NCBI RefSeq assembly: GCF_964355755.1
Contig: NC_092675.1
Span: 6,792,312 to 6,856,311, forward strand
Length of the DNA stretch: 64,000 bases
DNA from: Antedon mediterranea
Taxonomy: Eukaryota > Echinodermata > Crinoidea > Comatulida > Antedonidae
Reading direction: 5' to 3'
Shown here: one piece after another, positions 1 through 10,635 of the stretch
How the letters are laid out: each line of letters begins with the position of its first letter
Position numbering within the stretch: position 1 is the first letter of the stretch
Notes under the pieces: model-generated
The model's database searches: none
What the model saw: only the letters and a program-made list of their open reading frames with translations
Told to the model about the DNA's origin: nothing
Made by a program: the position numbers and the translations under genes

Positions 1-8
1 CTTCAAAG

Positions 9-81
9 GACGACATTTTGTGGCGAAGGAATGACGATTAAATCAGGACAATCAGCGACATTGGAACCATCTATTTGTTAA
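9..81 (+). CDS. Last exon of a pancreatic-lipase-like paralogue (partial, cut by window edge)
   Basis: After an AG at 7-8, the frame reads T-T-F-C-G-E-G-M-T-I-K-S-G-Q and continues to ...LEPSIC and a TAA at 79-81. It matches in phase (one base completing an AG-G Arg codon), length and Cys placement the last exon of the complete lipase gene at 24047-24116 and the orphan exon at 15041. The closing Cys is also where vertebrate pancreatic lipase ends its PLAT domain. This is probably the C-terminal end of a lipase gene whose other exons lie left of the window. The acceptor has only six bases of visible upstream sequence, so the boundary is inferred from the paralogues. Confidence 0.6.
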
Positions 82-298
82 TAACTTTTTAAAGTTTGCT
101 TGAAAAAATGAATAATACTTTAATTTAATAATATAACATAGATTATGCTATAAATTAAAAAACCTAGAATATATTATTTTGGAATTTACAATACAAATTG
201 GCCTACATGTTTGTTTTTGCAAAGTTGTATTAAAAAAAATAGAATCGGTTAATGTGTTTTGTTAAGGTTTTCATCCAATATCAAACTTTAAAAATAAA

Positions 299-745
299 AG
301 GTTATCGTTTCAATCTCATGGATGAACAGATGCTACTTAGATGCAGTAATAATATATAGATTTTTAAATACTGTATATAAAAAAACAATGGTAGCCATAT
401 CAGCTCTCTTATATACACATTTTATATGTTGTTTTAAAATGCAAGATTAATGTAGGAAAGCTATAGAAATAAGCAGTTCACTGTTATCGTTTCAATCTCA
501 TTAAAAATATCTAGTATATAATTCGAGTGAATAGATGCGACTCGGCTACAGTAATAATATATATACTTTTAAATACTGTACAATGCTTATATGTAGTACA
601 GGTACAAAAAGATCCGAAAAGAACAGCGTCTTTTAAACCACTGAAGAAACAATGGTAGCCCCATCATTTTATAAATGTTTTTTAAAATGCAAGATTAATG
701 TAAAAAAGGTTTTTTTTTATAGAATTAAGAAGTTCACTGTTTATA
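299..745. repeat. Tandem duplication (two arms) around a decayed lipase exon
   Basis: Two imperfect copies (about 299-484 and 485-745) share TTATCGTTTCAATCTCAT, TTTTAAATACTGTA, AACAATGGTAGCC and AAAATGCAAGATTAATGTA in the same order. The second copy carries an extra ~60 bases (584-645) that resemble a lipase last exon; the first lacks them. Confidence 0.7.
584..645 (+). pseudogene. Decayed lipase last-exon relic
   Basis: Bases 595-632 match the end of the intact lipase gene (24058-24100): TGTaGTACAGGT, then CCGaAAAGAACAGCGTCTTTTAA. Relative to the intact gene there is a one-base insertion before CCGAA plus a short deletion, so the frame shifts and stops early. No acceptor with a pyrimidine tract precedes it. 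It looks like a fragment of a lost or dispersed paralogue. Confidence 0.55.
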
Positions 746-890
746 CAGTTTATCTCCAATAAATGCTTTTTGAATTTGAGGGCTTTCAGCAGTATCAATT
801 TACTTGATTATTTTTTTTTAACAGTTTAACGACTCGTGCAAAAAGCGAAGAATGGTTATTAAAATGGTTTGTGAGACACAACTAAACTTA

Positions 891-1052
891 AGCTCTGTCT
901 ACATTACTTTATAAAACCTTATATGACAAAAAAAAAGTGATATGCCTCTAGGACATGATGATGTCATATCACCATCGTTGGGTATAATCACTACCATATT
1001 TGGGCACATCACACTTTTTTTGTCAAAATAGTTTGATAGTGTAGACAGAGCT
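891..1052. mobile_element. Miniature inverted-repeat element, PIF/Harbinger-like (TTA duplication)
   Basis: The ends AGCTCTGTCTAC.. and ..GTAGACAGAGCT are inverted repeats, extended inward by imperfect pairing (GACAAAAAAAAAGTGAT against ATCACACTTTTTTTGTC). TTA flanks both sides (888-890 and 1053-1055), a 3-bp target duplication as in PIF/Harbinger elements. No coding capacity. A 5'-truncated relative lies at 30561-30654. Confidence 0.75.
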
Positions 1053-1184
1053 TTAGAATAAACACACCTCAAATAAATGAAGGGAGTTTATATTTTTCCT
1101 CAAATAGCGCAAGCATTTTTATACAATTGTTACCGTATTTTATAACTTCTTGAAATTAGTTGCGTTGTATTTTTGATTTGATTA

Positions 1185-1355
1185 TAAATGTTACCATATT
1201 ACTCCAAGGAAAAATAAATGCCTCTCTCGAACAAACGTCTCGAGTCCCTCGAATAAAGGCACACCTTCCTAAAAAACCAAGGCTGCAGTCGCGTGCTCAA
1301 ATTTGAGTTAGTGTTTACCGACCAACCGACAGACCGACCGACCAACCGACCGACA
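1185..1355. repeat. Dispersed repeat with (CCGA)-type simple repeat
   Basis: 1185-1270 resembles the reverse complement of 5880-5975 (shared TATAAATGTTACCATATTA and CCCTCGAATAA), so it is a dispersed repeat. A CCGACCAACCGAC simple-sequence run occupies 1318-1352. A minus-strand open frame across this stretch is not supported as a gene. Confidence 0.5.
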
Positions 1356-1692
1356 TAGTGAGGAAGTGAGCTGTAGAGTCGCGTTTGCACGCGGCTAAAA
1401 ACACCGAACAATAAAGGCCCCAGGGCGTTTAATTGAATAAATATGGTACGGCATACAAACAAATAAATGAAATCTAGTCTTTCACTTTAATGATCAACCA
1501 ACCTGTATTATTCAAACTCCTCAAAAATACATTCAGTGATTTGTAAACCAAAAGTTCAATGAATTCAAAGAAGTGACCTATCGGTAACAGTTGTTATGTT
1601 ATCATAGCCTATTTCTTTGATAGAAATGTGTACATTCTGCATACAGGTCTGCATAGTAGAACAGCTAGTCTTGTTTCAGGAAGGTCTTTTGA

Positions 1693-2875
1693 GGGTGTCA
1701 CGAAACCTAAGATCACGAAAGCTAAGACCCCTTAAGACCTAAGGTTACCAATAATTCTCTTTCACACCTGCCTTGTATTTTAACTCTAAATTTGTTAACC
1801 AACTTTATCCTGAATACCACACCTTAGAAATTAGATGAAGAAGAATCAATAATTAACAATAAAATCTTAAAATAAATTGATGATTTTACAGACGTTTTTC
1901 TCATGCGAATTTCGCATACTTTATGTTCAATATTTTGTTTCTATGGAACGCCAAAATAGCAACATTAATAAAGGGCTAAAAACTATGTGGAATCCATCTA
2001 TTTAACTCGTTTTTTGGTGAAAATCATGTTCAATTCAATATATTTTGTCACTGTTAATACAAATAAAATGTTACTGTTGATACTCTACACGGTTTCGTTA
2101 ACTTTAAGAATAAAATCGACAAATTCATCATATCTCTTTAGGTCGCCCTTATGACAAGGCCTAGGGTAAGTAGTGATGCTGATTTTAAGATTGATTAATA
2201 TTCTTTGAAAACAGAAAAGTATCAGCAGTAACTTATTACAGCATTTTTATTGACAAAACGTGCATTTCACCAATAATATGCATTACATTTAGACGCATTC
2301 CATCGAGTTTTTAGCCCTGATCTATTATTGTTGCTCTTTTGGCGCTCCATAGAAACGAATATATTTAAAGTTGAGTATGCGAAGGTGTGCAAGATACACG
2401 TCTATAAAATCACCAATATTTATTTATAAATAATACCAAATATTTATTTGTTACTTTTTATGTGAATCTCTTTCATAAAAGTACTTATGAGGCCTAATTC
2501 TAAGGTGTAATATTCAAAATAAAGTTAGTTGAATTACAGGTGCCGAAGGAAAACACCCCCTGAAACCAACACGATGGAGTAAATATATATCAACAAACAA
2601 ACCGTCCAGTTTGTTTGTTGTGAAACAAAGGTATAATTTACTCAACAGGCCAAATAGAGTTTATTTCTGTTTGTGATAAGTATTTAATTAAATTTATGGT
2701 AAAAAGTATTAATAAATGAAACCTACTATGTTTAAAATTGTGTATAGATAAACAATTAATGTTTTTAAGCTGTCGTATATCTTAGAATGTGTAATCTTAG
2801 GTCTTGGGTCTTAGGTTTCGTGATCTTAGGTCTTAGGGGGTCTTAGCTTTTGTGGTCTTAGGTTTCGTGACACCC
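1693..2875. mobile_element. Foldback element with long inverted arms and 10-bp target duplication (MULE-like)
   Basis: Starts GGGTGTCACGAAACCTAAG and ends CTTAGGTTTCGTGACACCC. Both sides are flanked by GGTCTTTTGA (1683-1692 and 2876-2885), a perfect 10-bp duplication. Inverted similarity continues deep inside: TTTTGTTTCTATGGAACGCC and GGGCTAAAAACT near 1933-1984 pair with AGTTTTTAGCCC and GGCGCTCCATAGAAAC near 2308-2356, so most of the 1183 bp forms two arms. Duplications of 8-11 bp with long arms fit Mutator-like elements; without transposase that class is inference. Non-autonomous. Confidence 0.8.
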
Positions 2876-2885
2876 GGTCTTTTGA

Positions 2886-3984
2886 GTATCACCCCCTATC
2901 CGACAAATAATATTGAATTACCTGATCTTTGATCCTAATTCCATGAAAGCACCGACCCCCATAATTAACAAAAACTGTACTACTGTATGTTATTTGTAGG
3001 AGGAATAGGCCTATCCTTTTATTCATTTGTTTAAAACCTATTTTGACGTTTGACCCAAAGTTAATGGTACCAGACATGTACTGACCGGGTTTGGAGGAAG
3101 TCGGAAAGAAGGAAAGCTGAATCAAATTAATAGACTAAGATAAGTTATTACGCTAACACAAAACTATAAATAGAGCATACATTCACCAAAACTATAGTAA
3201 TACAACAATTAACAAACATATCAGAAGCTCTATAGAATTTAATCAATTTCAACAACAAACGCAAAGAATTGCGAAAAAACTTTTAAAGAATGGCAAATTA
3301 GATTAGTGTAATTGAACCAACAATTACTCTAGTAAACTCATACAATATACGACTTGAACGCTTTAAGTGATGATTAGGCTTATAGAATATTCACCTGAAT
3401 ACTGATATTATGTTAGGACAACAACTGTATAATTTAATTTAAACGTAAATTATAATGTAATTCAATTCAATAAAACTGTATTATCCCAAACTCCGGAGAA
3501 ACTCATGGTTGTGGGTTGTGGTACAAAGATTAAAAAAAACCTATAAAAACCACACAAAAAAGCATGCACAAGCACAACAATCGTAATAAAAATCTAAAAA
3601 ATGTTAAAATACAGAGAGAAACAAATAGCACCAAATAAAAAAGGTTCGTATTGCACAGCATTATCTTCTTAGAGTATCGTTTTAGGCTCGAACTGCGGTA
3701 GTAGGAATAGATTTTTTTTTTTTTTTTTCAATTTCAATTTTATTCAACATTTATTTAGTCATCAATTACATCATAATTGCAACTGAACTGATCCTGCATA
3801 AAAAAGCTGTAGCTTCGTTTTTTTGTAGGACCCTTTTACATAAGAACAATATAAATAAATAGAACTAGGTAAAACAGTCAAATGAAAGAAAATCATAGTT
3901 TCGGTGCTAACAAGGGAAAACTTTGAAAATAGTACTCACTCAATATTGTTTAACAAATTAATAAACAATGTAATTATAGAGGAA
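2886..3984. other. No gene seen; retroposon-tail-like sequence
   Basis: AT-rich sequence without supported exons. 3713-3760 is a poly-T run followed by CAATTTCAATTTTATTCAAC, which read on the minus strand is a polyadenylated 3' end (AATAAAATTGAAATTG then poly-A). This suggests a truncated minus-strand retroposon covering roughly 3713-3900. Nothing else is assignable. Confidence 0.35.
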
Positions 3985-4125
3985 TTGTTTCATTATTTAC
4001 TTTATATAGAAATAAACATTCTATAGACAGTAACAGAGAAACTAGTTGATTGTTTCAAAGATATCACCGATATCAGATAAATACGCCGGTTTATTGTATC
4101 ACATCACATTTAATCCAGTAAAAAT
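3985..4125 (+). pseudogene. Promoter/5'-leader relic of a lipase paralogue
   Basis: 4040-4112 matches the sequence just upstream of the intact lipase start codon (17718-17790): AAACTAGTTGATTGTTT.AAAGATA, then TAAATACGCC, and a TATTGTAT-CACATCACAT against TTTGTATTCCATCACAT. No recognisable signal-peptide exon follows. This is a paralogous upstream region whose coding part has been lost or replaced. Confidence 0.55.
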
Positions 4126-4185
4126 ATGGTTGAACCTAGAACAAATTGCAACAGATTTTTGTTTTGTTTTATATGGTTGATATGG

Positions 4186-4640
4186 TGAACATGAACATCA
4201 TATCTAAAGTTTACCAAAATCGGACATCGGGAAGTGGGTTAATTAGCATAAATTCAAAATGGCCGCCATTTGCTATTTTAAAGCCCCATATCTTTAACGG
4301 TTGGATTTAGACCACCTAAGTGCATTACGAGTAGATATAAATGTGATATTAAACATTCTAATTAGCATATTTAAATTCCATATGACGTACCTATTACGTC
4401 ATATGGTAGTTGTGACGTCATATATTATGTTATAAATGCTTAAATGACATTATACTATGCGAACAATTTAGAAACTGCAGAAAAACAAGTTTCTTAACAT
4501 TCTCCTTGTTGAAATGAACATAATTTCCAAAGTTTACCAAAATCGGACGTCAGGAAGTGTGTTAATTAGCATAAATTCAAAATGGCCGATATTTACTATA
4601 CCATTTTGAAGTCCTGTATCTCCTTAATTTATCATTAAGT
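4186..4640. repeat. ~325-bp spaced direct duplication
   Basis: Two direct copies, about 4186-4310 and 4511-4640, share AAAGTTTACCAAAATCGGAC, GGAAGTG.GTTAATTAGC and ATAAATTCAAAATGGCCG. The spacer between them holds TGACGT motifs but nothing coding. Confidence 0.7.
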
Positions 4641-7000
4641 TTCCATTTACAAAATCTCATGAAACTAGTTATTTTACAGAACAGTATGAAAGGTTGTGAA
4701 CATCAACTGTATTTCAGAAACTGATTTGTACTCACGCGCACATCTTGTTTTGTGTTTCCTACAACTACATCTTTCAGAACTTCATCTCTTTAAATTGGTA
4801 AAGGAAAATAAAAAAAAATATTGTAATGAGGCGATTGTCTGTGGGTCTGGCTATTTAAACTCATCATTCCCACAAGCTCATCTCAATTTCCAATTGGGAA
4901 TTGAGATGACACATAAAATGATAAATGTCATACTGTAGTTTTCGGTATAGTCAGCATCTCCATTCTGCTCTTTTAAAGTTGCTATTTCATTGCTAGAAAT
5001 TGAATCTGTTTGGTGTCGATCATTTATGAACAACTTTTTATGACATATAATGTTTATCTTTTGAATGTTGTTTCCAAGATTCAATGAGCATATAACAAGG
5101 ACATTAAATAATGTGCCAACAAGGATGAAGAACCATCAGTTAAAGATACACATCAACGGAATCCAACAGGGGTCGTTAAGGTAATTTCTTGCCAATACTA
5201 ATTAAGTAATTTCTTGCCACTACTAATTATAGTATTTAATTTTTCGACATCAAGCAGTTTTCAACTTCTTTGACAGAAAATGCCAGAAATATGGAATAGA
5301 AACTTTGAATGCAGATGGGGATCTATTAAATATATTACTGTGCCATCATTAAAAAAAGCAACTGTAAAGACAGAAGAAGCAAAAAATAGTGTAATAATTG
5401 GTACTTAAAGAAACATTCTAAGGAGCAAATTGGCAACATCTTTGTAATGCTCTGCACTTGCAAAGAAACAGAGGGATGAATTATATTCGAAGCAAGAACT
5501 GTTCAGTCAAAAATTTAAAAAGACATCAGAAAAGCAAATGAAGTAGACTTGCTTGCCTACTGTATGGTGGAAGTATTTTGACGGCGCCAAAATTACATTT
5601 TCTATGTATATGTACTTTGGATGGGATCCAATTCCATATTTAGGTTGGGGTCGAATTATTAAATCCCAGACTCATTCGTTTAAGCTTCGCTCGCTCCCCC
5701 TCTAGGAAGTGTAATGACTTGGGTAAAAAGGTTTTAGAAGGACGTTCTCCTTGTACGTTTTCTGTCGGTTACCATTATTGAAATGCTTGACATTCGTAAA
5801 ACTAAAGCTACTCGGTTTCACAGTGTCTTAGATTAATAACATTTTAAAGTATAGTGTTTATTGTTTAGTAGGGCTCTTATAAGGCGGAGGTGGGGAGGCG
5901 AAGTTCAATTGATGGAGGTGCTTATTCGAGGGATATTTTTAATTTTTAGTTTTAATAATATGGTAACATTTATAATACAATAAAATCCTCTAAAATGAAA
6001 AGTGGTAAAAAAGAATAACAAATGCTTGGTAAATTGTAGACAACAGTGCGATGAATTATACTAATAGTACTTATACAAATAGTATAATTGTGTTACAAAT
6101 ATAATACAATATTTTGTTTTTAAATGTGAATGGGCGTTTATTAGATAGTTGGGTTTGGGGTGGGGGAGGTGGGGGCGATTATTATTCAAAGTGATGTTTG
6201 ATTGGGGAGGTGTTGGGCGTTTATTCAAATAAATACCATCCTAATAATTAATACATAATTTAGTTTAAACATCTTTTGAAACTAACTTCCGTGACAGAGT
6301 GGGCCGTTTCGGCCCAAGAAGGAAGACGTTTTAGACGGCTTGCAACATGGGCAGACGTATCCCGGTCCTAAACGGGACCCAGATAGCCCACAGTTATTCC
6401 TGCCAGCTTACTCAATAAAACTAGTCTACCGGGATTTCACTCGATTTAAAAAAAAAAGGTCTTATCATCAGATCTCCCTATGTAATTTTATAATACTATT
6501 CCCCACAAAATACTCCGATGCTTTATGGCGTATATATAATTTGATCGTTATTAATTTGCAGTATAATTTTAATTGTTTAACTATCTGTACCTTCGCAAGC
6601 GATGTTCAGATCCACTAACGGCCAACTTAGTTGAAAACAGGAAGTTGCAAGGTGAACATGTGTGAACCCAGAAATCACTTCGACCCGCGTACAATTGAAA
6701 TTGAATTGAAAATATACCGATGAAATCAGAAATTTTGTTACAAAACCCTTTATAATATCTTCCTAAGCTAGAAATATGGAACAATATCGTAATAGTGAAA
6801 ACTAATTTTATCAAATTTACATTTCACGGTAGGATATATAGATAGATCAGGTAGGTATCCAAGAAAAAGATTTGTACCGAAGTTTTTCTTTTGTGCTCGC
6901 CTATGTCAGAATTATCCATAATTTATATATAGATAAATAAGTACGGTAACATTTAAACAAGAAGGTAATGCATATACAGAAGCATATATAACTGATCATA
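4641..7000. other. No gene seen
   Basis: AT-rich; short open frames lack splice context or recognisable domains. 5880-5975 and 6125-6240 are fragments of the dispersed G-rich repeat also seen near 1185. 7015-7110 resembles the 3' flank of the intact lipase gene (24310-24405: GATTAGTAGCAGCAATAA and AGTGGCRTCACTAA). Confidence 0.4.
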
Positions 7001-7154
7001 GATACCACACTACTTAAATAGAATGTGATTTTGTAATGTTACAAGTTTTTTTAGATGATTAGTAGCAGCAATAAAAAAGTGGCGTCACTAATTGTTCTTC
7101 TCATTAAATAAAGAGAGCAAGTTTTTAAATTTAAAACATGATATTAACGATTAC

Positions 7155-7331
7155 CGCAAATCTGACAGCAGGACAAATCTGATAGCAGGACAAATCTGAC
7201 CGCAGGACAAATCTGACAGCAGGACAAATCTGACAGCAGGACAAATCTGACCGCAGGACAAATCTGACAGCAGGACAAATCTGACCGCAGGACAAATCTG
7301 ACCGCAGGACAAATCTGACCACAGGACAAAG
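7155..7331. repeat. 17-bp minisatellite, about 10 copies
   Basis: Unit CAAATCTGACAGCAGGA with C/A/T variants inside GACMGC. Because 17 is not a multiple of 3 and the unit lacks minus-strand stops, the array is open in all three minus frames with the same 17-residue peptide. That is a repeat artefact, not a gene. Confidence 0.9.
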
Positions 7332-7842
7332 CTGGCGAAAATATTAATTACATTTGCCATCATTTTATTTATTTACAATAATAAAAAATAATAAAGATAG
7401 AGGTAAATCTATAAAATGATGTAATCAATATTTAAAATGAAAAACAGAGATTATTTTTATAAACTGATCATATTTCGTTTTACCATGACTACGTTTTAAA
7501 CTTAAACAATTGATTGCAAGAAAAAGTGAATCAATATACAGCATAGTTAATAAGATGCGTAGGCATTTGTATATCGTCACCATAAAACAATCACGTATTA
7601 TAAGAAAGAATGGATAAAGTTAAATGACATTAACTTCTAATAAACAAGGGGTATGTCTTCATTATTCGCATATTAAATATAATGTTGACAATCAAAACGA
7701 TACATTAATTTTAAGAATTTAAAAATGTGTAAGCGTGCGTTGTATGCGCTCTACGAACATTGACATGATGACATGACCTGAAGTCTATTTGCACTGAATT
7801 TGGCGTAATTATAACTGTTTGTAAATTTATCGCGCGCAACAA

Positions 7843-8500
7843 TAGCAACATACAGTGCCTTTAATTTGTGCGTCAGCTTAACAGTATAACGCGTTTTAGG
7901 TGTATAAAACAACAGGGGCGGATTGCTAAAGCGGTCTATAAACGGTCTTAGCGCTTAGCCGGCTATAATTCGTGACGTAGTAGAGTAGTAAAGTAGTCTT
8001 TATTATAGGCCATTGCTATACCGCGGTCTAACCTGTAAGCGGTCTTTAAAATTAAAGCCTACTCGAAGGAGTCTTAAAACAGTCTGTTGCTTTTTCATAG
8101 CCTATTATTTATCGTCAAAGGCAACCAATTGAACGAGTTTTAAGTGTTAAATCAAATAATAACGGTGATTTTATTCTTATATAGGCCTAGAATAGATTTT
8201 CTCGCGTAGAAATGTACGTACTGTTATGATTGTGAATTGAACAAGCTTGACAAACATTACCTTATTTGGTATTCTACGCGCAAAGTACGCCCTCAATTTG
8301 TTACTTTACGTAGTCTTATCTGTCTGACTGTTTTATAGCAATGGTCAGGGGTGGCTTTAGTAAGACCGCTGATAAAACCAGCTTTAATCGGGGAGTTAAG
8401 ACCATCAGTTTTATAGCAATCCGCCCCAGATGACAAGGTTAATTATTACGCTCTTCAGGATTATGGCGACGCGTCACAATATATCAGCCAGAAAAGAACA
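7843..8500 (+). pseudogene. PAN/apple-like exon fragment, copy 1, split by a miniature element
   Basis: 7843-7914 plus 8428-8500 align with 37556-37690: AGCAACATACAGTGCCTT, GTGCGTCAG, AACGCGTTT.AGGTGTATAAAA, then GATGACAAG, TACGCTCTTCAGGAT, and TATATCAGCCAGAA. In frame it reads V-Y-K-T-T-D-D-K-V-N-Y-Y-A-L-Q. The insertion at 7915-8427 separates the two halves. Upstream codons are not preserved well enough for a functional gene. Confidence 0.6.
7915..8427. mobile_element. 513-bp miniature element with GGGGCGGATTGCTA ends
   Basis: Begins GGGGCGGATTGCTAAAGCGG and ends GTTTTATAGCAATCCGCCCC. The paralogous copy near 37632 lacks these 513 bp, which defines the insertion. Inner repeats (GCGGTCTTA.., CCATTGCTATACCGCGGTC / CAATGGTCAGGGGTGGCTTTAG) also pair. 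The target duplication is at most one or two bases, so the superfamily is not assigned. Confidence 0.75.
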
Positions 8501-8569
8501 TTTTTCACCAAATGAAAGATGGGTTTGTGTCGATAGAGTTCAGGAATGTTCCCAAGGGTTCTGTTATTG

Positions 8570-8716
8570 CCTTTAACTTTGAGAAGGTCGTGTACTTTTG
8601 ACCCAAGGGCGTTCAGGGGGATATTTTGTATACGTGTTTAATGGCTTTTACCTTCGAGAATGTCATGTCTTTGACCCATTGGCGTTCAGGAGATATTTTG
8701 TATATGTGTTTAAGTA
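8570..8716. repeat. Two ~72-bp direct copies
   Basis: The units share TTTGACCCA..GGCGTTCAGG..GATATTTTGTATA.GTGTTTAA. Frames across them are not supported as coding. Confidence 0.6.
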
Positions 8717-9940
8717 ATGTACATTCTTTTTCCTTTTGCCTTCCTTCGGACCAACACGTCAATAAATTGTTGTTCCCTCCATCCACCCCTTCTTTCCACC
8801 GTTTCATGATAGAATTAATTAATTATATCTCAATTTTTGTTATGTGTTCGTGGTGTGTTAGTCTGGGTTCCAGACGGAGTTTTGTCTTAATATTAGTAAA
8901 AAGATAAATATTTTGGCACATATGGCGTTTCATACGTATACTACTTGATTTTGGATACTCCGTCTGGGGAAACACGCACAAGTCACGTGGTTTGACACCA
9001 AGAATTCTTGGTGCATACGATTATCCGGTTGACTAGTTTCAGCTGCATGCGATTGGCTACTCACTCGTACACCGTTTTAATATTCATATTTCAGAATTTC
9101 AAAGACTCAACAACTAAGATGATGCGCATGCGCTATGTTACGTTTAGACAATGTGTACTTGGGTACATTTATGAAAGTTTCTGAAGGCTAGAAATTATTT
9201 TATATACCTAGTAGTCTGGTAAACATTTGATGGCATTTTTTCCCAAGAACATGAAACTCGTCTTGATAATAGGCTATAGCTTCTCCGCAAATCAAACATT
9301 GAATGGATCATTTATTACGCGGAGATAATTTTGATTTAATTCCCACCCAGACACTGTCCTGTTGTGTGCCGGTGGTGGTATGTAGGGCTACTTTATTGGC
9401 GTTTTATTTGCCAGGTCATGCGTGCGAGTTGAGTGGGACCTACGAAAGAGGCCTAGGCCAAGGACTAAACAATTAATAAACAAAACAACTTGGCATTACG
9501 ATTTTATATTTCAACAGTCTCGATCGTACATTCAGCACTGTACGTACGTCTCGATCTTTTTCATTTTGAAACAAAATGATCATTGGTTGATTCGAAATCC
9601 ATATTTACATACCGCCCGCCCAATATAGCCAAATACGGTATGATAACCTACGTCATTCTTATCGGATGTTTGCGGTCTGCAAATCGATTTCTATACGTGT
9701 TTCACAAGTCTGTATTTTCAGACAAAAATCGCGGTCGAAATAAAAACCAATAAATTTAAAAAAAAGATAATACAGACTTGGGGCAAGTCTAGTGGTGTGT
9801 GTGCCCATAAATAATTATATCTCAATTTGTTTATGTATATTAATTCTACGATATGTTAGTTACGATTCTGTATAGACCTATAACTTTTATATTATATTAT
9901 CGGTTATTTTACAAGTATATTAATGGTGCGTTTATCTATA
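8717..9940. other. No gene seen; short inverted repeat
   Basis: CCAGACGGAGT at 8870-8880 pairs with ACTCCGTCTGG at 8957-8967, an 11-bp stem with a 76-base loop, possibly a degraded miniature element. Nothing else assignable. Confidence 0.35.
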
Positions 9941-10635
9941 CAGTGGGACAGCCAGTCGACAAATCGTGTCAAATTTCGACTCGGAGAGGGCGCCCTACTT
10001 TTCTAATTTAGTTCAAAATGGCTAAATTTTAGGGTGTTGGAAAAACACAATATTTGTAAATTTAGTTGATTATCGGAAAAATTTTGTTAGTGAAATAAAT
10101 TCATAAATGGTTTTAATATATTGTCATGTAAAATTAAATGTATTTGAACAAAACGATAATCTGTAATTTAACGGCAAAATCAACCAATGTCTTTTTTCCG
10201 AAATTGTACCCTAGAAAATCATTAAAATAAAATATTTAGAAAAATTGAACAGTCCTGAATTTAAAATCCCTGTTAGAAAAATTAATAATCTACAGAATAC
10301 GATATTAAGATACAAAATTCGGTGGTTGGGATGCAGCTCCGACTATTCAAACTAAAGGTACCACTATTTGTTCCATCGAAAACTAGCGAAACCGCCATTT
10401 TGTAAACACATCGTCATCGTGTTTATGAATTTATTTATAGCGAACGATATACGCGATGTTTATAATTGTCCGCGTATAAGAATTCATATAAATAAATACA
10501 TTCCAATACAACGCATATTATTACTTGTTTATTTATCACAGTAAACATTTTAGTTGAGGAATATTTATCATAACTATTATAATAGCTTTTATACGAGTCC
10601 GAGGCCTAGCCCTATTAGCGAGCGATTATTCCAGG

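Noticed and set aside
7131-7363. Three overlapping minus-strand open frames
   Set aside because: All are readings of the 17-bp minisatellite; identical peptides in three frames show a repeat artefact.
8870-8967. Miniature element with CCAGACGGAGT ends
   Set aside because: Only an 11-bp stem and no target duplication; noted but not called as an element.
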